From NCBI RefSeq assembly GCF_004798865.1, contig NW_025336481.1, forward strand, positions 1,884,390-1,948,389: a stretch of DNA of 64,000 nt. The letters run 5' to 3'. The notes below the pieces were generated by a model. The model was not told the DNA's origin and did no database searches. It saw nothing but the letters and a program-made list of their open reading frames with translations. This document shows, one piece after another, positions 10,601 through 19,945 of the stretch; within the stretch, counting starts at the first letter, position 1; each line of letters opens with the position of its first letter. The position numbers were made by a program, and so were the translations under genes. The stretch is from Varanus komodoensis (Eukaryota > Chordata > Lepidosauria > Squamata > Varanidae).

Positions 10601-12907
10601 GACTTCGCGACTGACAACAACAACAACAACAATCAAACGCCATTGTGTTGAGCCCACTCTGCAGACCTTCTCCTGACTGTGCTCCCTGCTGGGCCCACGT
10701 GGCTCAGAATCCATAAAACACTCTGTGCATGTTCTAAACGCTTGCGGTTGCCCGGGAGAGCCACTACCCGGTTTCATGCTGTCGCACGTCACTGCAGGGG
10801 GCCCGGGTGGCCTCACCCATGAAGGCGCGGGGCTCAAGGCGATCCCGGTCAGGCAGTCCCGCTGCTGGCGCAGAGGCGCCGGCGCCCGCGCGTGAGACCC
10901 CGCAGGAGGCGCCCGGGACCGGCGGCGGCGCCGCGCGGGGCCAGGGTTACCTGGGGGTGGGGCTGCTGTCGCTGCCCTTGCAGGAGCCGGAGTTGCTGCT
11001 GCTGCTGAGCGAGGAGGTGCCGTAGGTGTCCCGCATGCTCACAGGTGGGGAGGGACGCCTGGAGGCAGGAAGAAGAGGCTGTTTCTCAGTCGGAGTGGCA
11101 GGGGCCGTGGCGGACTTAAAGAGCGAGGCAAAGCCACTCCTTCCATAAAACTCACGACTTCAAAAGCCACCAGAGAAACGCACACACACAAGACAGGAAG
11201 AAGAACGAAAAGAAAACGGAACAGAAAAGGACAAGAACAAACAGGCGGGGTTCAAAATGGGGCGTGGCAAAGCCGTCTGCGAACAGGTTAGAGAAGCAGT
11301 AGCAAAGGCAGGCCTGAGCACGGCCCGGGCCCCCCCGCCGCGCCCCCCCCGGTCCCGCGAAGCGAAGCATCGGGCGCAGCACCGGGGGGGGGAGCGCCCC
11401 CGGCCCGGACCAGCTGCGGGATGGCCGCCGCCGCCACGCTGGAGCCGCGCGCGGGCAGGGGTGGGCTCGGCAGCCCCGCGGCCCGTGGGGCGCTCCGTGG
11501 GGCGGGGGGGCGGGGGCTCCCCGCCTCGGGTGCCTGCGTCGCAAGCGCCTTCGCGGGCTGAAAGGTGCAGGCGGTTTTGAGCGACAGTCCCACCTTCCCG
11601 CAGGCTCTGAACTTTGGATGCTGAGAGCCCCCCGCAAAATGTGAGGGCGCTCGCCCCTCCTCTTCCCACCTTCCTTCACTTTCGAAGCAAGGTCACCTCT
11701 CCGTGCCACAATTTGGGAGCACTTCAGAGGTGAGAATCAGAGCCCTTATGCTGGATCTGGCTGGCCGAGGGTCCCTCTAGGCCAGCTGCCCAGGGGATGG
11801 GAGGGAACAGCCCCTCCCAAGTGCCCCAGGAACTGGTTTACAGGGGCACACCCTCTGTTCAGAGGATTGGAAGGGGCACAGTGCCTGTCTCCCCACAAGA
11901 CGTTTGAGATTCAAGGCAGCCGGAACGGCGGATTCTGCCTCTCTTCCCTAGCAGGTCTCTAGGGACAAGGTGCCTCCTTGGCGATGGGGCAGGTTCTCTC
12001 CGGCGTGCCTGAGATCTTTTCCGCCATGCCCTATATAGGGGGAAGCTCCCCCTCCCATAAGCAGTTCTGCTTTTAAATGGAAGAGGGACAGCATGTCCTT
12101 CGTTCCCTTGATCAATATTAACAAATGCCTCTTCATTCCTGAGGGAGGCCCAGCATCTCTGGGCGGCCATCCTTGACCTACAGGACTCCTGTGCCCGGCA
12201 GGAGCTGGCGGCCTCTGGCCAGGGCTGGGCGCCGTTTTGCGCTCTGCACTCGGCCTGGCAGGTCCCCGGCTGTGCGGCATCGCACTGAAGGCACAGCAGA
12301 AGGCCTGCCGGAAAGACCACAGCTGCATCCTCTGGAGATGCTGCCCCACATCTCCTATGTGGCAGTGGCCCAGGGGCTCTCGAGCAGCGGAGAACTGGGG
12401 CGAACAGGGCCCTGGCCAACCCCCGCCCCCAGCCATGGGATCCCTGCCCTCCTGCTGCTGCAGAAGCGGATCCTGCAACACCTGCCTTTGGCTATGCGGA
12501 ATGGAGGCGTGATTCCAGCATCGATTGTGGCGATGTCGGTTTGCGGGGGGTCCGTACATGCACAACAGGGGTGTGTGCGCACAGCTACAAGCATGCAACT
12601 TGGGACTGTGGGCAGCCATGAGAAACCACGTGCTCCTCTTGCCTTGGGACTGGCGGTTCCCACAGGCGCTGGAGAGCGTTCGGCCTGTGCATGGAAGGAG
12701 AAGCCCCCGCACCATGGCTGGGGGGCTTCCTTGCTCTCTGGGTACATGAAGGCGCTGTGGGATGCAATTTGTGCCGGTCTGCAGGTGAGGGACTCTGCTG
12801 TGAATTCACAGGGAGGCTGCGATGTGGCAGGTGGACAGAGGGGGAAAGTCCAGCCATACTCACCTTCGGGAGCCCGTGGAGGGTCGTCTGCTCCCCGGCA
12901 AGGACAT
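3384..12907 (-). CDS. SNPH: Syntaphilin, complete coding region in four exons
   Basis: Syntaphilin is a neuronal protein that docks mitochondria on axonal microtubules and was first described as a syntaxin-1 binding protein. The coding segments are 12907-12864, 11058-10951, 6368-6219 and 4647-3384 (minus strand). All junctions are GT-AG and all phases agree, giving 1566 nt, or 521 residues plus stop. Human SNPH is about 494 residues in its common form as I recall it. Residues 15-50 are Ser-rich. Residues 101-188 form a heptad-rich coiled coil containing the family-typical QEDWIEEECHRVEAQ. Residues about 455-475 are a hydrophobic membrane anchor, followed by a conserved basic tail with PIYNISSLLRGCC. 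The segment between about 350 and 440 is Ala/Pro/Glu-rich and poorly conserved. The ATG at 12907 was chosen because it opens the family N-terminus MSLPGSRR. RAD21L1 lies upstream in the same orientation, as in mammals. The four-exon model is inferred from family recall and splice signals, not from transcripts. Confidence 0.95.
4648..6218 (-). other. SNPH intron 3, carrying a CR1 copy
   Basis: About half of this intron is a CR1 3' fragment. The remaining roughly 500 bases next to exon 4 and 280 bases next to exon 3 show no recognised repeat or conserved element. Confidence 0.8.
5163..5935 (-). mobile_element. CR1 LINE, 5'-truncated 3' fragment
   Basis: Read on the minus strand, this encodes the C-terminal part of the CR1 reverse-transcriptase protein, including [36 protein letters not shown] and [17 protein letters not shown]. 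It ends with the short terminal repeat typical of CR1 (TTTCTATG-like) at 5163. The reading frame is open over most of its length, and the sequence closely resembles the copies at 46750-47547 and 58130-58930, so all three belong to one fairly young subfamily. It lies in SNPH intron 3 in the same orientation as the gene. Confidence 0.93.
6219..6368 (-). CDS. SNPH: SNPH exon 3
   Basis: 150 bp, with acceptor CTTTCCAG before 6368 and donor GTCGGT after 6219. It encodes residues 51-100 plus the first two bases of Arg101, including the strongly conserved CSDNHGIKPPTPEQYLTPLQ. If the donor were skipped, the frame would stay open for 37 further codons into the intron. Confidence 0.96.
6369..7912 (-). 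other. Part of SNPH intron 2, no recognised element
   Basis: The part next to exon 3 is GC-rich, with homopolymer C runs near 7090 and 7710. No gene, dispersed repeat or conserved motif was recognised. Confidence 0.6.
7913..8472 (-). mobile_element. CR1 LINE 3' end, double terminus
   Basis: This is an antisense CR1 3' fragment of an older subfamily than the copy at 5163. It contains two CR1 3' termini in the same orientation, one starting at 7913 and one at about 8008. Each begins with the ATAGAAACA/ATAGCGAGTCAGAAG type end, and the second continues to 8472. Either one CR1 inserted into the end of another, or the terminus was duplicated. Confidence 0.88.
8473..9542. other. Part of SNPH intron 2, no recognised element
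   Basis: Mixed-composition DNA with a short GGGA-rich patch near 8750. No gene or repeat family was recognised. Confidence 0.55.
9543..9671. mobile_element. Short hAT-like nonautonomous DNA element (MITE)
   Basis: The ends are imperfect inverted repeats of about 30 bases: the left end GGCAGGTCACCGGTGGTCCT pairs with the reverse complement of the right end, GGCAGGCGACTTGTGTCCTC. The interior contains GGGAGTTGTAGGTGAAAACG, as seen in common sauropsid MITEs. No clear target duplication was found, so the exact ends are approximate. Confidence 0.6.
10349..10632 (+). mobile_element. BovB/RTE LINE 3' end
   Basis: Sense-strand translation gives the C-terminus of the BovB reverse-transcriptase protein: [20 protein letters not shown], then [20 protein letters not shown] and GRTRLRD. 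The 3' end is a CAA microsatellite tail (about 10613-10632). It is 5'-truncated at a point matching the CTTTAGAAGGCCAGATG region of the other copies. It lies in SNPH intron 2, antisense to the gene. Confidence 0.92.
10790..11640. promoter_or_regulatory. CpG-rich block around SNPH exon 2
   Basis: CG dinucleotides are frequent here, unlike the flanking DNA, with many GGCG and GCCG runs. Such a block inside a gene can mark an alternative promoter, but I see no defined TATA or initiator element. GC-biased coding exons and G/C homopolymers also contribute. The regulatory call is an inference. Confidence 0.4.
10951..11058 (-). CDS. SNPH: SNPH exon 2
   Basis: 108 bp, with acceptor CCTGCCTCCAG before 11058 and donor GTAACC after 10951. 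It encodes residues 15-50, including RDTYGTSSLSSSSNSGSCKG, a near match to the mammalian N-terminus. It lies inside a CpG-rich block. Confidence 0.95.
11059..12863 (-). other. SNPH intron 1
   Basis: GC-rich intron between exons 1 and 2. Its open frames on both strands have no recognised domain. No dispersed repeat was recognised. Confidence 0.7.
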
Positions 12908-12957
12908 AGCAGTGGGGCTGTGGATCGTGCCAGTGGAGGAGCCAGCGGCGACTCCAG
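12864..12957 (-). CDS. SNPH: SNPH exon 1 (first coding exon, with 50 nt of likely 5' UTR)
   Basis: Coding bases are 12907-12864: MSLPGSRRPSTGSR plus two bases, followed by donor GTGAGT. On the 5' side a long pyrimidine tract ending in CCCGCATCCCACAG supports an acceptor just before 12957. That implies at least one further noncoding exon upstream, which I could not locate. The translated part is too short to stand out as an open frame and was found by recognising the family N-terminus. Confidence 0.9.
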
Positions 12958-14625
12958 CTGTGGGATGCGGGAAGAGAAAGAGGGAAATGGAGACAGAGGG
13001 AAGAGAAGGACTGTGGGGTGAGAATCCGTGTGGGCAGCTCCAGGGCCCAGCTCCTGGTGGCCAAATTCAAACCCAGGTCTTTCCCTACGTGGCTGCTGAA
13101 AAACTGCAGGAACCATCAGAACGGCTGATGGTTATGAACACGACCCCTTTCTCCCCGATTATGTTCTTGCTTCCCAGTTGGCCTCCCCCCCTCCCCCCCA
13201 TCCACAAGTCTGGGACTGGGTTTGTCTGTCCGTATCATGGTGGGCACGATCCAGGCTGCAACTTGCTTGGGAGTCACCTTTTGGCCATCTCTTTGGTGAA
13301 TTCTCACCTGATCCGGGATCTAAAACCAAGGTTTAAAGGGAGCAGGGAAACGTGCTCTGGCCGGAAGCAGCACATGGAAGATGCATTGCGCTTGGGAGAG
13401 TGGCGGCCTCTCAAAAGCTATTTATCAGTTCTAGGCATCCGTTGGACGATGAAGCAATGAAATATTTTACATTAAGCAGGAAGACACTCTCTCAACAATG
13501 CCCCTTGCGACAGGGATGCACCCAACTCATTTGCGCCCCCCACCCAGAGACTCGTCCCTCCCCACAATCCAGACAGACTCGGGGCAATCGACACGGCCAT
13601 TAACTAATCGGTGGGCGATCGGATAATGGCGAATTGTGCTCGTGGGGACGAGAGCGACAAGTAGACCAATGGAGCTGGGGGGCAGGGATTGTCACGGTAA
13701 GCGCTGCCTCTGTGGGCCAAGTTTCGGCAGCTGCTGCACCGCTTCCCAGCGACGGGCAGCAAGTGCTGGAACGGAACCAGCTCTGGCAGGAGCAGCTCGG
13801 GGGGCCTGTGAGATTTTGGAAGTCACCTGCATTCTGCCTGGGAGGTCACCTGCAGTCACCCTCAGCCTGTGCTGCTGCTCTCTCCACCACCTTCACCGAT
13901 TTGCCCCAAACTTAAAAATGCACGGAAAGGGGGAGAGAGACACATTTATTTGCCTACCTTTGCAACCAGACCGGTTGCATCCTTCCATTCCCCTCGAAGA
14001 AGGGAAGTGGGGAGACACTCTGGGTGGGGGCCCTCCAGCGGTGCGTGCACCCAGTTGCTTTTCTGGATAAAAGCTCCCGGCTCGATGACGCCTGCTCCCC
14101 CAAGATGCAAAGCCACAGGGGGAGCTGCTAATGCGCCAAGATTAGTCATCGCCGGGCTTGCTTGCTTGCCCGCTGTGAGTGCAGCCAGAGCAAACTCTGC
14201 TGACTGCAGCACGAGCGGGGAGCCTCCTGCTCTGGCAGCGCCAGAGAGCAGCGAGCAAAGCGGTGTGGGGAGGGTCTCCGGGCTGCACAGAGGCGCAGAG
14301 GAGGTGCAGGGCCGCCACAGGCCCGGGATGCAGAACACATCCGTGCCCAGCGAATGAGTCCGCCCAGCATGCAGAAGCAGTTGTTTCCAGAAGCGATCCA
14401 AGGCTGTAGTGCTGAGGAAGGCTAGATGGGGGGTGGGGGGACCCCATGGTGCTCAGCAGCACTGGCTGGCCTGCTGCTTGACGTGTACAGAATTCGGTAG
14501 GCAGGGTGTTTCAGCTTCTCTTGTGGTCCTTGCATAGAACCAAGGCTGAACAAGGGGCACCCCCCACCCCCCTGCCTTTAAGCTTGATGGAAAACTGGTT
14601 TGGATGGATGGATTCATCTTTTTTA
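12958..14625. other. Upstream of SNPH coding exon 1, no recognised element
   Basis: Moderately GC-rich DNA with no repeat or gene recognised. It may hold SNPH 5' noncoding exons or promoter sequence, but I could not place one. Confidence 0.5.
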
Positions 14626-15016
14626 TAAGCGCCACAGAATTGAGGCGTTTGAATTGTGGTGCTGGAGAAGATTCCCGAGAGTCCCCTGGACCGCAAGGCG
14701 ATCAAACCGGTCAGTCCTGGAGGAGATCAACCCTGACTGCTCTTTAGAAGGCCAGATGCTGACGATGAAACTCAGATACTTTGGCCACCTCATGAGAAGG
14801 AAGGACTCCCTGGAGAAGAGCCTGATGCTGGGGACGATGGAGGGCAAAAGAAGGAGGGGACGGCAGAGGATGAGGGGGCTGGATGGAGTCACTGGGGCAG
14901 TGGGTGTGAGCTTGAGTGGACTCCAGGGATGGTGGAGGACAGGAAGGCCTGGAGAAATGCTATCCATGGGGCTGCGATGGGTTGGACATGACTTCCCGAC
15001 TAACAACAACAAAAAA
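14626..15016 (+). mobile_element. BovB/RTE LINE 3' end
   Basis: Sense translation shows HRIEAFELWCWRRFPRVPWT, NRSVLEEINPDCSLEGQMLT and [20 protein letters not shown], ending in GHDFPTNNN and a short CAACAACAA tail. The frame is open through this segment, so it is relatively little decayed. It is truncated at its 5' end. Confidence 0.94.
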
Positions 15017-15981
15017 GTACACATTTCTTTAAACACATGGTTTGATTTTGTTATGCGGCTTTCGGTTTTCCTTTAATTGGGAATGCCAGGCAGGGTGGTG
15101 ATGGTGGGAATAGCATGGGTCAGGACTATGTTTTGTTTTCAATCCTCTCCCCCTATTCCATCTTCTTGACAAAATCCGTTCTCCAGAGCTGCTATTTAGT
15201 GTTTAGTGTGGGGAAGAAACTGGAGCAAAAGTATTGAATCAAAACTCACTACCCACAAAATCCCGCATCCCCACCCCAATTCTGGCTTCTACTTAAAGTA
15301 AAAAACAGCAACATGCAACAGCAAACTTGAACCTCATGTGAAGTTTTGACCAAAGTCGTTACTAGAATTCCCACCCTGTTGATTAGCCACTTAAGGTAAT
15401 AATAATAAAAATCCTTGGACAATTAAAGGACAACTCCAAAACACAACTGAGCGTGTCAAGTGGTGTTATCACACTCATCTCCTGAATGGCAAGACCGTCC
15501 TAAAATGGAACGCCAGCGCATAACGTATCCTAGAAATCAGGAACCTGGGCAAGAGTTCCAGATGAGGCGGAGCACCATGAAGGCCTGGGATATCTGTATT
15601 TGTGTAGTATTTGTGTTGTCCTACAACAAAGTCGGTGTTGCAGCTGGGGGCGGAGGCCTGGTTAAGGCTTCCCGGGGAGGCTGCACTGGAGGCACAGTTT
15701 GAAACGGAGTCTGCTCAACTCAGGGGCACCTTGCTGCTTTCCTTCTCCCTGAAGCTCCGGGGTGATTCCTGGCACCTCCAGGCAAGGCTAGGTAAGAAAC
15801 CAGCCAGAAACCCCAGAGAGCCACTGCTGCCAGTCAGTGCTGGCAGTACAGGCCTAGACAGACCAGAGGACTGACTTGTATAATGTAACACCTTCCTGTT
15901 TTCAAACCTGGTGCGTTCCAGATGTGTTAGACTAAACCCTTAGCATCCCATCCCAGAATGTAGGATATCAGGCTGGGTAGC
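15017..15981. other. Spacer between BovB copies, nothing recognised
   Basis: AT-richer spacer, with no gene or dispersed repeat recognised. Confidence 0.5.
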
Positions 15982-16494
15982 TTTAAAGGTTAGTACCATC
16001 ACTAAAAAGCGGAGACATCATCCTGCCAACAAAAGTGCACATAGTCAAGGTGATGGTTGTCCCAGTTGCAATGTATGGCTGTGAAAGCTGGACCATAAGG
16101 AAGGCTGAGCGCCGAAGGATTGAGGCCTTTGAATTGTGGTGCTGGAGGAGACTCCTGCGAGTCCCTTGGACTGCAAGGTGATCAAACCGGTCAGTCCTAG
16201 AGGAGATCAACCCTGACTGCTCTTTAGAAGGCCGGATACTGAAGATGAAGCTCAAATACTTTGGCCACCTCATGAGAAGGAAGGACTCCCTGGAGAAGAG
16301 CCTGATGCCGGGAACAATTGATGGCAAAAGAAGAAGTGGACGGCAGAGGATGAGGTGGCTGGATGGAGTCACTGGGGCAGTGGGTGTGGGCTTGGGTGGA
16401 CTCTGGGGATGATGGAGGACAGGAAGGCCTGGAGGAGTGTTGTCCATGGGGTCGCGATGGGTTGGACACGACTTCGCAACTAACAACAACAGCA
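15982..16494 (+). mobile_element. BovB/RTE LINE 3' end (longest of the sense 3' copies)
   Basis: It starts further 5' than the other 3'-end copies. The translation includes GDIILPTKVHIVKVMVVPVA and MYGCESWTIRKAERRRIEAF, which is the late reverse-transcriptase region, and then the same C-terminus. In-frame stops interrupt it. The CAACAACAGCAA tail abuts a CR1 end directly at 16495. Confidence 0.94.
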
Positions 16495-16495
16495 A

Positions 16496-16632
16496 CATAG
16501 AAACACAGCGAGTCAGAAGGGGCCTCTCGGGCCATCTAGTCTGACCCCCGGCACCAGCCGACTCTGCTCATGACATGCCCACCATGTGCACGTCCAGCCT
16601 ATCCTTGAACACCCGCACCGATGGGGCCTCAA
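16496..16632 (-). mobile_element. CR1 LINE 3' terminus, strongly truncated
   Basis: 137 bases of CR1 3' end, antisense: it starts with CATAGAAACACAGCGAGTCA and breaks off after the GATGGGGCCTCAAC segment. It joins the BovB CAA tail tail-to-tail. Confidence 0.9.
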
Positions 16633-17529
16633 CAAGCATCACTTGGACACAAAAATGAGGCCGTGCATATTAATTGTCACCGAAGTAACATTGATACCAC
16701 CTAATGTCAACTCCTGAGACAAAAGGAACCAAGTGAACACATTTGGTCAAGTAATTAGTGTGCATGTGAGAAGCACCCCGATTCTTAGTGGGGGGCTTTG
16801 ACTGCTGGGCAAAAGGAACGCACATAAAAAACCAAACAAAAACCCAAACAAAGCAAATACCCTTTCAACTTTCCTCTTATTTTAGTTTATTTTAGTTTAT
16901 TTTAAGCAAGAGGAATGAATGCTAGGAGAGTTAGATTCTCCATGGTGACAAACCGTGTGGGAAGGATGGGAAAAAGAAACCAGCAGAAACTAAGAATAGA
17001 AGAACATTGTTAAACCAAGGCTAGAGCAAAAGAGCCATGGCAAAGGTCTGTGAAGAGGGCCAGGTGCAAGCCAGCCCAGACAGAAAACTAACAACCCCGT
17101 TCTTTTCTCCATCCAAATGCCAAACTCATAGATGTCTCCCAGAGCATATTCAATATTGATGCTTATTGGTGGAACAAATTTGCGAAGAGATGCTACTGTC
17201 AAAGTTAGGAGATCTCGGACTGCGTGGCCCTGAAGAGGCCACGCGGTCGCAGTGCCCAGGCACACTCTGGCAAGCGGCCACGCGTCACGAGTTGCATCGG
17301 TTGGAAGCCTCCCTGGGTGAGGAGCTGAGGAAAGGGATCTCCGCTCTGTTTTGGAAAGACGGCTCCTCCTCTTCAGCCAGGGTGCGGCAAGGGGTGGAGG
17401 CCCTTGTCAGCTCAAGCAGTTTGAAGCCAATGGGTCAGGCATCCTCAGAAGGACCCCTTCACCTCAAACAGATGGGGCTTGGGATGACAGGGTGCCTCTG
17501 GTGTTTTTTGGCATGCTCAGTGCAACGTG
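16633..17529. other. Spacer, nothing recognised
   Basis: It includes a short TTTAGTTTAT tandem at about 16877-16905. The open frames here match no known family. Confidence 0.5.
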
Positions 17530-18065
17530 AGCATTTATGTATTTATTTATTTTATTTATTTGGAATTTTTGTATGCTGTCCCATTCGCATAAGCCTCGGG
17601 ACAGCTTCCAACATCATAAACAAATACATATAAATGCATACATATAAAATCTAGATACATCCTGGCTCAGTATTTAAAACCAATAAATAAAATCAACTAT
17701 TATTAAAATATTGTTTAAATAAAAAGGTCTTGGCCTGGCGCCGAAAAGCAAACAACGACGGCGCTGGGCGGACCTCTCTGGGGAGCGCATTCCAGAGGTG
17801 GGGCGCCACCACAGAAAAGGCCCTCCTCCGGGTACTCGCCCTCCTAATATCTTTCACAGAGGGCTCCCGGAGAAGGGCCTCTGCTGCCGATCTCAAGGGG
17901 CGGGAGGGCAAATATGGACGCAGGCGCTCCTTTAGGTATCCAGGTCCCAAGCCGTTGAGGGCTTTGTAGGTGATAACCAGCACCTTGAATTTTTGGAGCA
18001 GAGCCCCTTGCTCCAGTCTGGGGCTCCAGCAAATGAGCAATTCTGCTAGCGCTTGTTGCACGCCC
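17530..18065 (-). mobile_element. L2-like LINE 3' fragment
   Basis: On the minus strand an open frame of 122 codons (18061-17693) encodes a typical LINE C-terminus: [53 protein letters not shown] and FAFRRQAKTFLF. The 3' UTR ends in an AAATA-type tail (TTTATTTATT on the plus strand near 17536-17562). The same family recurs at 51942-52296. The L2 assignment is from recalled similarity. Confidence 0.82.
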
Positions 18066-18269
18066 TTCTTACAAGCTGGACGCAGTGGCCTTCAGATCCC
18101 TGTAGCTGTGCATGGAATAAAATCTGATGATGCTAACTCTTGATGTGACCCATGGGATTCCTTCCTTAGCTCTCTCTGTCTGTGCCTTACTCTGCCGTGA
18201 CCAAGACACAGAATGCAGACATGGCTCTCAATCCCCACTGTGTTCTGTGAGGAGGATGAGCGTAGCAGC

Positions 18270-19945
18270 CCCACCGAGAGCATCTGGGTTAACGTACATC
18301 GAGCAAGGAATGAAAGGAACGCAGTGGCCGGAGGCTATTACCAGCCTCCCAGTCGAGGAGGAGACGAGGGTGAAGCTTTTGGAAAACAAATGGCCCGTGT
18401 TTCAAGGAGGCCCGATGGGGAATTTCAATTTCCCCCAAATCCGTTGGGAGACAAATTCTGCCCAACATGGCCCCTCCAAGAGATTCCTAACGTGTGTTAG
18501 GAATAACACAACTTACTCCAAGGGAAAGCGGAGGAAGGAACAAGAGGAGCGGCTATCCTTGACTTGATACTAACCACCGGGAAGACGGGGTGGATGAAGT
18601 GGCAGCTGCAAGAACTCTGGGGGAAAGTCACTATGCCATATCTGAATTCCTGATTCTAAAGGAAGCAAAAGCTAAATGTAGCCAAGCATATACCTTGGAT
18701 TTCAGGAAAGCCAGTTTTACTAAACTCAGAACAATGAGAAGTAAAGTCCCATGGCAAGTGACTCTAATGAGAAAAGGAGTCTCAGAAGGGAGGGAATTTT
18801 TTAAAAAAGGAAATTCTAAAGGCACAATTACAAACAATTCCAACAAGGAAAAAGGGTAGAAGAGAACGGAAGAAGCCCATGTGGCTTCACTAAAAGCTTT
18901 GAAAACAATAAGGACATGTATAGGAAGTGGAAGGAAGGCCATATAGGCAGGTTGCAGGGAATTGCAGGAATGGCGTCAGGAAGGCTAAAGCGAGGAATGA
19001 ACTGAGGCCAGTGAGGGATACTAAAGGCAACCAAAAAGACTTCTTCAAACACATTTAATAAAGAAAGAAAGAAGAAATGGGGATTCAACTACTCAATGTG
19101 GATGGCAAAATGATCACAGATGACAAAGAAAAGGCGGAGTGCTCAATCCCTACTGTGGCTCAGTCTTCTCCCAAAAGAAGATCTATGACCTTCCTGATGA
19201 GGGGGATGTGCAAGCTGAGAGAGCAGGATGGCAGCTCAGGATTGACAGGCGAACGGCCGAGGATCATCCAGATGGGCTGAAAGAGTTCAGATCTCCAGGG
19301 CCTGATGCACCGTTACAAGGTGGGGAATACTTGGCTCCGCAATACCGCAAGCGTGAAGGATCTGGGGGTTGCTGAACATCACAGGCTGCAAAAGGGGCTG
19401 CATTAATAGAAGCATCACCTTCAAATCTCGAGAAGTCTTAGGTCTACTTTACTCACCACTGGTTAGGCCTCATTCTGGGCACTGCAGTTAATGCAAGAGG
19501 CAGGCAGGCTGGTAGGGTTCAGAGGAGGGCAACAAGGATGATCCGGGGACTGGAAACAAAGCCCTCTGAAGAGAGACTGTGAGAACTGGGCTTGTTCAGC
19601 CTTGAGAAGAGAAAACTGAGCAGAGATGGTATAGTCCTTTGCAAGTACTTGAAAGGTTGTCACAAAGAGGAAGGCCAAGATCTCTCTTTGATCATCCCAG
19701 GGTGTAGGATATGGAATAACGGGCTTAAGGTACAGCAAGCCAGATTCTGGCTAGATAGCAGGAAAAGCTTCCTGACTCTTGGAGCAGTATGATGGGAGGT
19801 GGTGGGTTCTCCCACACTAGAGGCATTCAGGATGCAACTGGGGACCCGCCTGAGAGGGATGGTTTAACTTCGGGATCTGCTCTGAGCAAGGGGTTAGATT
19901 GGATGGTCCTCTGGCCCCTTCTGACTCTCCTGTTCCATGATGCTC
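18270..19945 (+). mobile_element. Ancient CR1 LINE, long but heavily decayed
   Basis: In order along the plus strand there are: an endonuclease remnant (ESIWVNVHRARNERN, then NFNFPQIRWET near 18420), a middle region with the FFKHI-like stretch near 19040, a finger/palm linker (RSPGPDAP near 19290), the C-terminal region (FSLEKRKLSRDGIVLCKYLK near 19600), and a 3' end resembling the CR1 consensus (ATTGGATGGTCCTCTGGCCC near 19890). Many stops, shifts and internal deletions remove most of the reverse-transcriptase core. It is older than the copies at 5163, 46750 and 55270. Confidence 0.78.

Noticed and set aside
11152-12715. Several 100-280 codon frames in SNPH intron 1 and the CpG-rich block
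   Set aside because: No recognised domain, both strands open, composition-driven.
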